A stretch of 64,000 bases of DNA from Pseudomonadota bacterium (GCA_023439305.1 JAEXOO010000031.1:62001-126000), one strand, 5' to 3'. Shown: positions 52,357-61,622, counted from the stretch's first letter. The notes: a model not told the origin generated them from the sequence alone. Numbers and translations are program-made.

Positions 52357-53247
52357 TCACTGGTAATGCACGCGGCGTTCGGCGTAGCGGAATTGAAAGA
52401 TGGCGACCAGCCCCAGGCCCGCCAGCAGCACCACCGTCAGCACCGCGGCGCTGGGGGTATCCATGTAGGCAAAGGCGGTTTCCCAGATCCAGTACAACAT
52501 CAGCTTGGACGCGTTGTTCGGGCCGCCCTTGGTCAGGATGAACAGATGATCCACCAGCTTGACCGAATTGATCAGCGCATTGATCAGAATGAACAAAGTG
52601 GTGGGCGCCAGCAGCGGCAACAGCACACGACGTCCATACTGCCAGCGCGTCGCGCCTTCCAGCCGAGCCGCGTCACGTAGCTCGGGAGGAATGGTTTGCA
52701 AGGCGGCCAGATAGAAAATCATAAAAAATCCGGCCTCTTTCCAGATCGTCACCACCATGACCGCGCCCAGCGCCGTCTGCGGCTGGCCTAGCCAGTTGGT
52801 GGCTCCCTGGCCGAACAGCTTGCCAATCTGGTCCAGCAGACCCAAGTCGGGGGTATAGAAGAACAGCCACAGATTCGCCGCCGCGATCATGGGCAGCATG
52901 GTGGGCGTAAAGTAGGCGCAGCGCACCCAGGCGCGCGCCGTCATGGCGCGGTTGGCCCACAAGGCCATCAGCAGCGCCAGCGCCATGGACACAGGAATGA
53001 CAATGGCCGCATACCAAAGGTTGTTCTTGAGCACCAGCCAGAACGTCGGATCAGCCAGCATGGCATCGTAATTGTCCAGCCCCACGAATTGGGCGGGACG
53101 GCGCGCCGTCCCTTTGCTGAGCAGGCTAGACCAGAACGTGTGCAGCGCCGGGATGAAGGCAAACACGCTCAGCAGCACGAACAGCGGCGTCAGCAACAGG
53201 TAGGCGAATACCCATTCTTTACGCAGCACACGCAATGGTTCAGCCAT
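52357..53247 (-). CDS. ugpA: ABC transporter permease, UgpA-like
   Basis: The 296-residue protein has six membrane helices, the MalF/UgpA-type first region (FVLLSVFAFIPALHTFWSSLL) and the EAA motif LRDAARLEGATRWQYGRRVLLPLLAP. It forms the channel with the UgpE-like subunit. The ATG at 53247 is used; TTG one codon earlier is less likely. It lies 12 bases after the binding-protein gene. Confidence 0.9.
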   Translation of the reverse strand: MAEPLRVLRKEWVFAYLLLTPLFVLLSVFAFIPALHTFWSSLLSKGTARRPAQFVGLDNYDAMLADPTFWLVLKNNLWYAAIVIPVSMALALLMALWANRAMTARAWVRCAYFTPTMLPMIAAANLWLFFYTPDLGLLDQIGKLFGQGATNWLGQPQTALGAVMVVTIWKEAGFFMIFYLAALQTIPPELRDAARLEGATRWQYGRRVLLPLLAPTTLFILINALINSVKLVDHLFILTKGGPNNASKLMLYWIWETAFAYMDTPSAAVLTVVLLAGLGLVAIFQFRYAERRVHYQ

Positions 53248-53259
53248 CAAAACACCCGC

Positions 53260-54522
53260 TTAGTTAAAAGGACGCAGCAGACGATCGGCCGCGGACTGCG
53301 CCTCGTCCAGGGCCGCCTGGGGCGTCTTGGAGTTGGTCAGTACCGCCTGCACGGCATTGGACAGCAGCTCGCGCACGCGGGCGGTTTCATAGGTAGCGAA
53401 CTCGGGCGACGCCACGGCCAACTGATCACGCGCCACCAGCGCCTGCGGGAAGGACTTGGCGTAGTCGACCAGCGCCGGCGTTTCATAAGCAGCAGGACTG
53501 ATGCCCACATAGCCGGTGGCCATGGACCACTTGGCGGCGCGCTCGGGCGCGGTCATCCAGCGCACAAAACCCAGAGCTGCTTGCTTCTGTTCGTCACTCG
53601 CCCCCTTGAACAGGTAGAAATTGCCGCCGCCGGTCGGCGAGGCCGCTTTTTCCTTGGCAGGGAGCATGGCCACGCCGAAATCGAACTTGGCCTCGTTCTT
53701 GACCGCCGTCAGATTGCCCGTGGTGTGCCACATCATGGCGGTTTGACCCTGCACGAAGGCCTGGCGCAGCGTGCCCCATTCGATCGTGCCGGTCGGGCTG
53801 ACCTTGTGCTTGTAGGCCAGGTCATGAAAGAACTGCAAGGCCTGGACCGATTTGGGGTCGTTGAAGTACACCTTGTTGCCCTCTTCGTTCATCAGCTGGC
53901 GGCCGTTCTGCAGCGCCATCGCCTGGAACATCCAATAGGGATAACCGGTGGACGGAATCATCAGGCCATGGCGCTTGTCCGTGGTCAGTTTCTGGGCGAC
54001 CTGCACCAGCTCATCCCAGGTCTTGGGCGGCTGGTCGGGATTCAGGCCAGCGTCGCGGAACATGTCCTTGTTGTAGAACATGACGATGGTCGAACGCTGG
54101 AATGGAATGCCCCAGACCTTGCCTTCCAAGGTGCCATTGGCCATCAGCGCAGGATAGAAACTCTTCAGCCAGTCCTGGCTGGGCACATCCTGCGCCACAT
54201 CGCTGAAGGCCTCGACCAGACCCTGCTCCACCAGATCATGGGTATCCAGGGCGCCCAGCACGGACAGTTGCACGGGTTCACCGGCACGCAGCGCCGATAA
54301 GGCCCGCACGCGGGTTTCGTCATAGTTGCCGGAGTAGACAGCCTTGACCTTGACTTCGGGATTCTCGGCCTGGAAGTCCTTGATCAGGCCATCCACCACT
54401 TCCGTCAGTGGGCCGCCGACGGCAACAGGGTAGTACATGGTCAGTTCCACCGCGCTGTGGGCATTGGCGCCCAGGCCCATCAACAGAGCGCTGGAGGTGG
54501 CAAGCAGATAATTCTTGAACAT
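53260..54522 (-). CDS. ugpB: ABC transporter substrate-binding protein, UgpB-like
   Basis: The 420-residue periplasmic protein has a signal peptide (LLATSSALLMGLGANAHS) and matches UgpB: MYYPVAVGGPLTEVVDGLI, VYSGNYDETRVRALSALRAG, IPFQRSTIVMFYNKDMFRDAG and SPTGGGNFYLFKGAS. These include ligand residues that UgpB uses to hold sn-glycerol-3-phosphate. It is placed between the ATPase and the permeases. Confidence 0.93.
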   Translation of the reverse strand: MFKNYLLATSSALLMGLGANAHSAVELTMYYPVAVGGPLTEVVDGLIKDFQAENPEVKVKAVYSGNYDETRVRALSALRAGEPVQLSVLGALDTHDLVEQGLVEAFSDVAQDVPSQDWLKSFYPALMANGTLEGKVWGIPFQRSTIVMFYNKDMFRDAGLNPDQPPKTWDELVQVAQKLTTDKRHGLMIPSTGYPYWMFQAMALQNGRQLMNEEGNKVYFNDPKSVQALQFFHDLAYKHKVSPTGTIEWGTLRQAFVQGQTAMMWHTTGNLTAVKNEAKFDFGVAMLPAKEKAASPTGGGNFYLFKGASDEQKQAALGFVRWMTAPERAAKWSMATGYVGISPAAYETPALVDYAKSFPQALVARDQLAVASPEFATYETARVRELLSNAVQAVLTNSKTPQAALDEAQSAADRLLRPFN

Positions 54523-54540
54523 GAATAGACTCGCAGTACG

Positions 54541-55611
54541 TTAGGCTGGAACAGCGGTGGACGGCGCCGGCAGGCGCGCTCCGCTGTCCTGGTTAAAGTA
54601 GAAAGCGTGAACGGGATTCCAGCTCAAGCCGCAGCGAGCGCCCGCCTCGACGCTGCAGCTGTGCGGCGCGCGCACGATCAAGGTATGGCCGTCATTCAGG
54701 CGCACATAAACGTAAGCGTCCGCTCCCTGGAATTCCTGGTGCTCCACCGTCGCCGCAACGAGGTGGTCCGCTGCTTCGTGCAGACGCAGGTTTTCAGGGC
54801 GCACGCCCACCAGCACCCGATGAGGCTGGTCGAACTGGCGGCGCGAGGGCCATAGATTCAAGGGAACGTGATCGCTGTGGATCATCATCATGGGCGGACT
54901 GCCGATAAACCCGGCGGTAAAAACGCTGTTCGGCTCCCCATACAAATGCTGCGCCGCGCCCTGCTGTTCGATACGGCCGGCATTGAGCAGCACCACATGA
55001 TCCGCCATGCCCATGGCCTCGGTCTGATCGTGCGTCACATACACCACTGTCAGGCCCAGGCGTTGCTGCAAAGCGCGGATTTCGTGGCGCACCGTATGAC
55101 GCAATTTGGCGTCCAGATTGGACAGCGGCTCGTCCATCAGGCAGATGCGGTGCCCTGACACAATGCTGCGCGCCAATGCTACGCGCTGGCGCTGACCGCC
55201 GGACAACTGGCCCGGCTTGCGCGCGTCCAATCCCTCCAGATTAGTCAAGGCCAGGGCTTCGCGCAGCCGCTCCTGCTGCTGCTTGCGGTCGGCCCGCCGC
55301 ACCTGCAAGCCGAACAGAATGTTGTCGGCCACGTTCAGATGAGGAAACAGAGCGTAAGACTGGAACACCATGCTCAATCCGCGCCGCGCCGGCTCCAGAT
55401 GGGTCGCGTCCAGCCCGTTGATCAGCAGCCGCCCCCGGTCCGGCGTTTCCAGCCCGGCAATGATGCGCAGCAAGGTGGACTTGCCGCAGCCCGAAGGCCC
55501 CAGCAGCGCGGTGAACGTCCCTTCCTGGATAGACAGATCCATGTGCTTGAGCACGGCCTGATCGCCCCAGGATTTGCCTATGCCCTGCAGCTCGATGGCG
55601 GTGCGGCTCAT
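54541..55611 (-). CDS. ugpC: ABC transporter ATP-binding protein, UgpC-like
   Basis: The 356-residue ATPase has Walker A (GPSGCGKST), the signature LSGGQRQRVALARSI, Walker B (CLMDEPLSNLD), and a C-terminal regulatory OB-type domain (VGVRPENLRLHEA). It powers the UgpABE-like importer. The ATG at 55611 overlaps the stop of the DeoR regulator as ATGA; the longer frame upstream lies inside that gene and was rejected. Confidence 0.93.
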   Translation of the reverse strand: MSRTAIELQGIGKSWGDQAVLKHMDLSIQEGTFTALLGPSGCGKSTLLRIIAGLETPDRGRLLINGLDATHLEPARRGLSMVFQSYALFPHLNVADNILFGLQVRRADRKQQQERLREALALTNLEGLDARKPGQLSGGQRQRVALARSIVSGHRICLMDEPLSNLDAKLRHTVRHEIRALQQRLGLTVVYVTHDQTEAMGMADHVVLLNAGRIEQQGAAQHLYGEPNSVFTAGFIGSPPMMMIHSDHVPLNLWPSRRQFDQPHRVLVGVRPENLRLHEAADHLVAATVEHQEFQGADAYVYVRLNDGHTLIVRAPHSCSVEAGARCGLSWNPVHAFYFNQDSGARLPAPSTAVPA

Positions 55612-56378
55612 GACTGCGCCTCGTCGGCGATGACGACCTGCACCCTGGGCGGGATCCGCTCGCGATACGGCTCCGGTATCGCCTGGTCGCAAACCAGGAT
55701 ATCCACATCGTCCAGCGAGCCGCTGCGCACCGGTGCTCGGCGTCCGAACTTGGTGTGGTCCAGAACCAGAATGCGGATGCGGCAATTGCCGCGCAGCGCC
55801 TTATGGCAGTCGGATTCCGCCATGTCGAAATCCAGCAAGGCGCCGTCCGAATCAAAGCCTCCCACGCCGGACACGCCAAAATCCGCCTTGAAGCTGTTGA
55901 ACAGGCGCTCGGCCTCGGGCCCCAGGATTTCGGGATTGGGCTGGCGCAACTGGCCACCCGCCAACACCACGTGATGGCTGACGTTATGCGTCAAAGCCAG
56001 GGCTGCGCTGAGGTTGTTGGTGACCACGGTCAGGTCCTGGTGATCCGCCAGCGCCAAAGCCACCTGCTCGGGCGTGGTTCCAAATCCCAGCAACACACTG
56101 GCGCCAGAGGGAATCAGACCGGCCACAGCCCGCCCTATACGCGCCTTGGCCTGCAATTGAGTGATACGCCGCGTCTGGAACGACACATTGCGCTCGATCG
56201 CATTCAATTCTGCGCCGCCATGGCGGCGACGCACCACATCAGCCTGATACAGATAGTTCAGGTCACGCCGTATAGTCTGCGGCGTCACGCCGAAATGCGC
56301 GGCCAGGCCATCGACCGAGACCACGCCCTGGGCGCGCAGCAAATCCACAATAATGCTTTGGCGGACAGATAGATTCAT
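55608..56378 (-). CDS. DeoR-family transcriptional repressor (GlpR-like)
   Basis: The 256-residue regulator has an N-terminal helix-turn-helix (RQSIIVDLLRAQGVVSVDGLA and VTPQTIRRDLNYLYQADVV) and a DeoR sugar-phosphate-sensing domain (GLIPSGASVLLGFGTTPEQVA and LVLDHTKFGRRAPVR). It is the first gene of the ugp-like operon, so it probably represses itself and the transporter until a phosphorylated inducer such as glycerol-3-phosphate appears. A 16-bp palindrome 95 bases upstream is a candidate operator. Confidence 0.92.
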   Translation of the reverse strand: MNLSVRQSIIVDLLRAQGVVSVDGLAAHFGVTPQTIRRDLNYLYQADVVRRRHGGAELNAIERNVSFQTRRITQLQAKARIGRAVAGLIPSGASVLLGFGTTPEQVALALADHQDLTVVTNNLSAALALTHNVSHHVVLAGGQLRQPNPEILGPEAERLFNSFKADFGVSGVGGFDSDGALLDFDMAESDCHKALRGNCRIRILVLDHTKFGRRAPVRSGSLDDVDILVCDQAIPEPYRERIPPRVQVVIADEAQS

Positions 56379-56472
56379 AACACTGCATACGGGTTTCGTT
56401 TGAATACCAGGCAGTGTAGAAATCCCAGGTTACGGGCCGGTGACGCTCAGATGAAAGTTTTATGACGAGAAA

Positions 56473-56488
56473 ATGTTCATATGAACAT
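56473..56488. promoter_or_regulatory. Perfect 16-bp palindrome ATGTTCATATGAACAT, candidate DeoR/GlpR operator
   Basis: The palindrome lies 95 bases upstream of the DeoR-family gene and 29 bases past the peroxiredoxin stop codon. Its half-site ATGTTC equals the half-site of the E. coli GlpR operator (ATGTTCG-N-CGAACAT), with a 2-base shorter centre. The regulator is of the GlpR type, so the match in both half-site and position is meaningful though not proven. Confidence 0.65.
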
Positions 56489-56516
56489 AAGCGAATCAGG
56501 CCGCCCTGCCCGCCGT

Positions 56517-57068
56517 CTACTTGCCGGTCTGCTGCGCCCGCCAGTCGCGCACCGCTTTCAAGGTGTTGGCCACGTGATCGTCCGGCTCCATCGCGGTGTA
56601 TTCGTAGAGAATGCGACCTTCGGGCGAAATCACATAAGACATGCGGGTGGCCCGCTCCGTGTGCACGCCCAGCCCGGCATCGTAAGCCTTGATAACACGG
56701 CTGCCTGTATCCGCGCCCACCGCGAACTTGCTGCCGCAGGGTCCCGTTGAAAAGTCCTTCAAGGTCTCGATGTCATCAGCCGACAAACCGATGACTGTGG
56801 CGCCCAAGGCGTCGTAATCGACTATGGCCTCGGCGAAGGTATGCGCTTCCACGGTGCAGCCCTGGGTGAACGCCGCGGGGTAGAAATACAGCACCACCGG
56901 CCCTTTTTTCAAGGCGTCCTTCATGGAAAAATCAAAGGTCTTTCCGGCCAGCGCCGCCTGCACCGTAAAGTCGGGCGCCGGTTCGCCCACGGCCAATGCC
57001 GCCCAGGCTCCCGTGGAACACAGGCCCGCCGCCAGCGCCAGCGTCCATCCTGCCATCGTCGTCTTCAT
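56517..57068 (-). CDS. Exported AhpC/TSA-family peroxiredoxin
   Basis: The 183-residue protein has a signal peptide (AGWTLALAAGLCSTGAWA) and the peroxiredoxin core: GEPAPDFTVQAALAGKTFDF, then YFYPAAFTQGCTVEAHTF with the peroxidatic Cys. A second Cys in STGPCGSKF may resolve the disulfide. It would detoxify peroxides in the periplasm. The ATG at 57068 is chosen because the signal peptide starts there and GAGGGG lies upstream. Confidence 0.9.
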   Translation of the reverse strand: MKTTMAGWTLALAAGLCSTGAWAALAVGEPAPDFTVQAALAGKTFDFSMKDALKKGPVVLYFYPAAFTQGCTVEAHTFAEAIVDYDALGATVIGLSADDIETLKDFSTGPCGSKFAVGADTGSRVIKAYDAGLGVHTERATRMSYVISPEGRILYEYTAMEPDDHVANTLKAVRDWRAQQTGK

Positions 57069-57163
57069 CGGAATCCCCTCTTGCAAAAGACCGGTCACCG
57101 AACTAGCGTAGATTCATTCCGGTATGCCTGCAAGCGCAAACCTTTCTTACCCCAGGAGTCGCC

Positions 57164-57733
57164 ATGTCCATCCTGATCATCGGCTGTCTGCTGTTCTTTA
57201 GCGTCCACTCCATACAGATTGTCGTGCCCGGCGCCAGGGCAGCCATGGTGCAACGCCATGGCGAACGCCTGTGGCAACTAGGTTACGCCGTCATCGCCGC
57301 TGTCGGACTGATCCTGATCGTGCTGGGCTACGGCCAGGCCCGCCAGGTGTCGGCCCTGATCTACGCACCGCCGATATGGGGCCGTCACACGGCCATGCTC
57401 CTGATGCTGCCGGTTTTTCCGCTGTTGCTGGCCACCTACTTCCCCGCCCGCATCCAGCGCACCGTGCGCCACCCCATGCTGATTGCCACCTGTCTATGGG
57501 CGCTCGCCCATCTGCTGGCCAACGGCGGACTGGCCGACCTGATTCTATTCGGCGCCTTCGGTGCCTGGGCAATCCTGGATCTGCTCTCGTTCTCCTGGCG
57601 CCCCGCCCGCAGCATCCGCCGCTTTCCTGTCCGTCCCTACAACGACGCAATTGCCGTCGTGGCCGGCCTGCTTCTGTACGGATTCTTCGTGATCTCAGCC
57701 CACCGCTGGGTGACCGGCATGCCGCTCTTCTGA
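57164..57733 (+). CDS. NnrU-family membrane protein
   Basis: The 189-residue protein has five to six hydrophobic helices and matches the NnrU family: LLFFSVHSIQIVVPGARAAM at the start, HPMLIATCLWALAHLLANGGLADLILFG in two parts in the middle, and NDAIAVVAGLLLYGFFVISAHRW at the end in pieces. NnrU was named in denitrification gene clusters but its action is unclear; many homologs occur without denitrification genes, as here. CCAGGAG precedes the ATG at 57164. Confidence 0.9.
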   Translation: MSILIIGCLLFFSVHSIQIVVPGARAAMVQRHGERLWQLGYAVIAAVGLILIVLGYGQARQVSALIYAPPIWGRHTAMLLMLPVFPLLLATYFPARIQRTVRHPMLIATCLWALAHLLANGGLADLILFGAFGAWAILDLLSFSWRPARSIRRFPVRPYNDAIAVVAGLLLYGFFVISAHRWVTGMPLF

Positions 57734-57817
57734 ACGCGGGCTCGCCATAGGGTAATATCGACAGGGCATGAATGAAAAAAATGAAAACATCACTGCACTA
57801 TTTCTAGGAGACAAAAC

Positions 57818-58777
57818 ATGAGAATCCACCGTTTGCTGCGCCCTCTGCTGGCCGCCACCCTGCTGGGCGGCGCGGTCGTCGCCCAGGCTCAGGTCAGCAT
57901 GATGCTGCCGGCCAACCCGGGCGGAGGCTGGGACTCCACCGGCCGACAGGCCATGCACGCCATGAACGAAGCCGGCATCTACACCGGCACGGTCAGCTTC
58001 ACCAATAAGGGCGGCGCCGGCGGCACCATCGGCCTGGCCGATTTCCAGCGTTCTCAGAAAGGCAAAGCGGATGCGCTGGCCGTATTCGGCGCGATCACGG
58101 TGGGCTCGATCTCCATGAACAACTCCCCCATCGACTTGAGCAAGTTCAAGCCGGTGGCGCGCCTGACCGCCGAATACCTGGTGCTGGCCGTCAAGGCCGA
58201 CGCCCCCTACAAGACATTGGACGACTTTGTGCAGGCCTTGAAGGCCAATCCCGGCGGCACGCCGGTGGGCGGCGGCTCGGCTGGCGGCGTGGACCACATC
58301 GCCTTGGCGCTGCTGGCGCAGAAAGGCCAGGTTCCGGTATCCGCCCTGAACTACATCCCCCAGGCGGGCGGAGCTGACACCGTGACCGGCATCGTCAACG
58401 GCACCCTGAAAGCAGGGATATCCGGGGCATCCGAATTCCAGCAATTCGCCGACAGCGGTCGCATCCGCATCCTGGCCGTGTCCTCCGACAAACGCATGAA
58501 GGGCCTGGACAATGTGCCTACCTTCAAGGAAGGCGGATACGACGTCGAAATCGCCAACTGGCGCGGCATCCTGGGCTCGGTCGACATGCCCGAAGAAAAC
58601 TATCGTCAGTGGGTAGACCGCTTCACCCAGCTGAACGACAGTGCCCAATGGAAAGCCACCATGGAACGCCTGGGCTGGGAACCCTACTTCCTGAGCGGCG
58701 AGGCCTTCGGCGAATTCATCCAGGCGGACAGCCAGCGCATCAACACCATCCTGCGTGACGCAGGCCTGGTCAAGTAA
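57818..58777 (+). CDS. tctC: TctC-like solute-binding protein of a tripartite tricarboxylate transporter
   Basis: The 319-residue periplasmic protein has a signal peptide (LLAATLLGGAVVAQAQ) and TctC motifs: LPANPGGGWDSTGRQAM, NKGGAGGTIGLADF and the ALNYIPQAGGADTVTG loop. It binds citrate-like tri- or dicarboxylates. It is the first gene of a complete tctCBA operon, with 17 bases to tctB. AGGAG precedes the ATG. Confidence 0.95.
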   Translation: MRIHRLLRPLLAATLLGGAVVAQAQVSMMLPANPGGGWDSTGRQAMHAMNEAGIYTGTVSFTNKGGAGGTIGLADFQRSQKGKADALAVFGAITVGSISMNNSPIDLSKFKPVARLTAEYLVLAVKADAPYKTLDDFVQALKANPGGTPVGGGSAGGVDHIALALLAQKGQVPVSALNYIPQAGGADTVTGIVNGTLKAGISGASEFQQFADSGRIRILAVSSDKRMKGLDNVPTFKEGGYDVEIANWRGILGSVDMPEENYRQWVDRFTQLNDSAQWKATMERLGWEPYFLSGEAFGEFIQADSQRINTILRDAGLVK

Positions 58778-58794
58778 GACCGCGGAGGCTGTCC

Positions 58795-59268
58795 ATGACG
58801 TCTTCCACCCGACAGCCCTGGTGGCTGGGGCTGGCGGTCATCCTGACGGGGGCCGTCTGTCTGTATGCTTCCACGTCTTTAACACTGGGCGCGCAGTACG
58901 CCGCCATCGGCCCGGGCCTGTTCGTGGCCCTGGTCGGGGCCGGCCTGATCGTGCTGGGCATTCTGCTGCTGGTGCAGATGGCCCGGGGCACGGCCTTTGA
59001 CGAAGAGGAGCGGGCCGCCGACCCCGGCATGGACAAAGGCCCCTTCCTGACCGTGTTGCTGGCCGCTGTCCTTCCTTCCCTGATGATGGAACAACTGGGG
59101 CTGCCCCTGACTGCCGCTGTCTGCTTCATGCTGGTAGCGCGCGCCCTGGGTTCGCGCCGCATCCTGCTGGACGTGGTGTCGGGCTTTGCACTGGGCAGCG
59201 CCTGCTGGTTCCTGTTCGGCAAGCTGGGCCTGCAACTGGGCGGCTTCCTACCTTTGGCGGGGCTGTGA
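58795..59268 (+). CDS. tctB: TctB-like small permease subunit
   Basis: The 157-residue protein has four membrane helices (WWLGLAVILTGAVCLYAS and GPGLFVALVGAGLIVLGILLLV among them) as expected for the small TTT subunit. It overlaps tctA as TGATG at 59266-59270, so the two are made in step. GGAGG is found upstream of the ATG. Confidence 0.93.
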   Translation: MTSSTRQPWWLGLAVILTGAVCLYASTSLTLGAQYAAIGPGLFVALVGAGLIVLGILLLVQMARGTAFDEEERAADPGMDKGPFLTVLLAAVLPSLMMEQLGLPLTAAVCFMLVARALGSRRILLDVVSGFALGSACWFLFGKLGLQLGGFLPLAGL

Positions 59269-60749
59269 TGGATACCTTGTCCTTATTGCTGGACGGCTTC
59301 GGCGTCGCGCTGCAGCCCGTGAACCTGATGTGGGCCCTGGTCGGCTCCGTACTGGGCACGGCCATCGGCATTCTACCGGGCATAGGCCCGGCGCTGACCA
59401 TTGCCTTGTTGCTGCCCGTCACCGTGTCGGTCGGGCCGGTCTCGGCCTTCATCATGTTCGCCGGCGTGCTGTACGGTGCCATGTACGGCGGTTCGACCAC
59501 CGCAATCCTGATCAACACACCCGGCGAAGCCGGCTCCATGATGACGGCGCTGGAAGGCAACAAGATGGCCCGTCGCGGACGCGGCGCGGCCGCCCTTGCC
59601 ACGGCCGCCATCGGCTCTTTCATTGCCGGCACCATCGCCACGCTGGCGCTGACCTTCGCCGCGCCTGCCGTGGCCGAACTGGCTTTCATCTTTACCCCTG
59701 CGGACTATTTCGCGCTGACCATCATGGCCTTCACCTCGGTGGCCGTGGTCATGGGCGCTTCACGCGTGCGCGGCTTCATCGCGCTGTTCCTGGGCCTGGC
59801 GCTGGGCGTGATCGGCATCGACGCCATGACGGGTCAGCCGCGCATGACCTTCGGCATGCCCGACCTGCTGGATGGCGTGGAACTGACCGTGGTACTGGTA
59901 TCGGTCTTTGCCGTGGGCGAAATCCTGTACGTGGCCAGCCGCTATCGCCATCAAAGCGAAGAGATCATCCCCATCCGCGGCAAGGCCTTCATGACCCGCG
60001 ACGAATGGAAGCGATCCTGGAAACCCTGGCTGCGCGGCACCATCATCGGCTTTCCCATGGGCGCCATCCCCGGCGGCGGATCCGAGCTGCCCACCATGCT
60101 GTCCTACTCCCTGGAAAAGAACCTGTCCAAGGAAAAACAGGAATTCGGTAAAGGCGCCATCGAAGGAGTGGCCGGCCCCGAAGCGGCCAATAATGCGGCG
60201 GCCGCCGGCATCCTGGTGCCGTTGCTGACCCTGGGCCTGCCGACCTCGGCCACGGCGGCCATCCTGCTGGTCGCCTTCCAGAACTATGGCCTGCAGCCCG
60301 GACCTTTCCTGTTCACCAGCAATCCCGAACTGGTGTGGGGGCTGATCGCCTCGCTCTATGTAGGCAACTGCATGCTGCTGGTGCTGAACCTGCCCCTGGT
60401 GGGCCTGTGGGTGCGCCTGCTCTACATCCCCAAGCCGCAGTTATATGCCGGCATCCTGGTCTTTGCCATGATAGGCATCTGGGGCGTGTCAGGCTCTGTG
60501 TTCGAGCTGGGCATGATGGCGGGCCTGGGCGTGCTCAGCTACGTCATGCGCGTCTATGGCTTCCCGATCGCCCCCTTGCTGATCGGCCTGATCCTGGTGC
60601 CGCTGACGGAAAACCAGCTGCGCACCGCACTGGCTGCCGGCCAGGGCGACTTCATGGTGCTGTTCCACAGCCCCATCGCCGTCAGCTTCTACATCGTGGC
60701 CGCCCTGTTCCTGGCTGTGCCGTGGATGCTGAAACGGATCCAGCGATAA
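59268..60749 (+). CDS. tctA: TctA-like large permease subunit
   Basis: The 493-residue inner-membrane protein has about twelve helices and the TctA signatures GILPGIGPALTIALLLPVT, YGGSTTAILINTPGEAGSMMTALEG and GAIPGGGSELPTMLSY, which form the substrate path. It completes the secondary transporter. The ATG at 59268 overlaps the tctB stop; GTG at 59265 is also in frame. Confidence 0.96.
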   Translation: MDTLSLLLDGFGVALQPVNLMWALVGSVLGTAIGILPGIGPALTIALLLPVTVSVGPVSAFIMFAGVLYGAMYGGSTTAILINTPGEAGSMMTALEGNKMARRGRGAAALATAAIGSFIAGTIATLALTFAAPAVAELAFIFTPADYFALTIMAFTSVAVVMGASRVRGFIALFLGLALGVIGIDAMTGQPRMTFGMPDLLDGVELTVVLVSVFAVGEILYVASRYRHQSEEIIPIRGKAFMTRDEWKRSWKPWLRGTIIGFPMGAIPGGGSELPTMLSYSLEKNLSKEKQEFGKGAIEGVAGPEAANNAAAAGILVPLLTLGLPTSATAAILLVAFQNYGLQPGPFLFTSNPELVWGLIASLYVGNCMLLVLNLPLVGLWVRLLYIPKPQLYAGILVFAMIGIWGVSGSVFELGMMAGLGVLSYVMRVYGFPIAPLLIGLILVPLTENQLRTALAAGQGDFMVLFHSPIAVSFYIVAALFLAVPWMLKRIQR

Positions 60750-60800
60750 CAGTATGACGTCTAGCAAGATGTCGTTCCGAGTCTCGACCAGGGGTCCCGC

Positions 60801-61622
60801 TTGAACAAAGGGGCCCCTGACGACGCTACCGCCATCCAGTTTTACAGTGAGCACTGGGGCCTGACGCCGGACGGCGCTGTCCTGCGTACGCCCAGCTCCA
60901 CGCTCGTTCCCGTCCTCCATCAAGGGCTGCCAGCCATGCTGAAAATAGCCCATATCGCCGAAGAGCAAATCGGTAATGGCTTGATGGCGTGGTGGGACGG
61001 CGCAGGCGCTGCGCCCATTCTGGCCCATGATGCCCGCGCCTTGCTGATGCAGCGGGCCACGGGGCTGCGAACGCTGCACGACCTGAGCCGCCACGGTAAA
61101 GATGACGAGGCCACCTTGCAGCTGTGCCTTGCGCTAACCCAACTGCATGCGCCCCGCCCTGTGCCTTTGCCGGCATTGACGCCACTGACACAGTGGTTTC
61201 AGGATCTGCTGACTATAGACGCGGGCAGCTATCCTGCACTGCGGCACAGCGCCCGTACAGCGCAGAGCCTACTGGCCCAGCCCCAGGACGAGTGCGTGCT
61301 GCATGGCGACATGCATCACGGCAATCTACTGGATTTCGACGAACTGGGCTGGCTGGCCATCGATCCCAAGGGACTGTACGGCGAACGTGGTTTCGACTAT
61401 GCCAACTTGTTCTGCAATCCGGAGCCGGGCATTGCCGCCCGTGCTTTTGCGGCGCGCCTGGAACAAACTACCCGTATCAGCGGCCTGGACCGTCGCAGAC
61501 TGCTGGAATGGATACTGGCCTGGAGCGGACTGTCCTCGCTCTGGCTGCTGCAAGACGGCGAAGACGCGTCTGGCCGGTTGTTCATAGGGAAAATGGCAGC
61601 GCAGGAATTATGTCTGACCTGA
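60801..61622 (+). CDS. APH(6)-like small-molecule kinase
   Basis: The 273-residue protein has the fold of the aminoglycoside/hydroxyurea kinase family (streptomycin 6-phosphotransferase type): the N-terminal TPSSTLVPVLHQGLPAMLKI lobe, the catalytic HGDMHHGNLL loop and the metal loop AIDPKGLYGERGFDYANL. In a chromosomal setting beside transporter genes it may phosphorylate a metabolite rather than confer resistance. The start codon is TTG at 60801, since no ATG exists in frame before the conserved region. Confidence 0.85.
   Translation: MNKGAPDDATAIQFYSEHWGLTPDGAVLRTPSSTLVPVLHQGLPAMLKIAHIAEEQIGNGLMAWWDGAGAAPILAHDARALLMQRATGLRTLHDLSRHGKDDEATLQLCLALTQLHAPRPVPLPALTPLTQWFQDLLTIDAGSYPALRHSARTAQSLLAQPQDECVLHGDMHHGNLLDFDELGWLAIDPKGLYGERGFDYANLFCNPEPGIAARAFAARLEQTTRISGLDRRRLLEWILAWSGLSSLWLLQDGEDASGRLFIGKMAAQELCLT

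Noticed and set aside
53089..54300. Open frame of 403 codons antisense to the ugpB-like gene
   Set aside because: The opposite strand encodes a full UgpB-type protein with signal peptide; the antisense product is low-complexity and His/Gln/Arg-rich.
57695..58648. Open frame of 317 codons antisense to tctC
   Set aside because: Shadow of a well-defined TctC gene within a complete operon.
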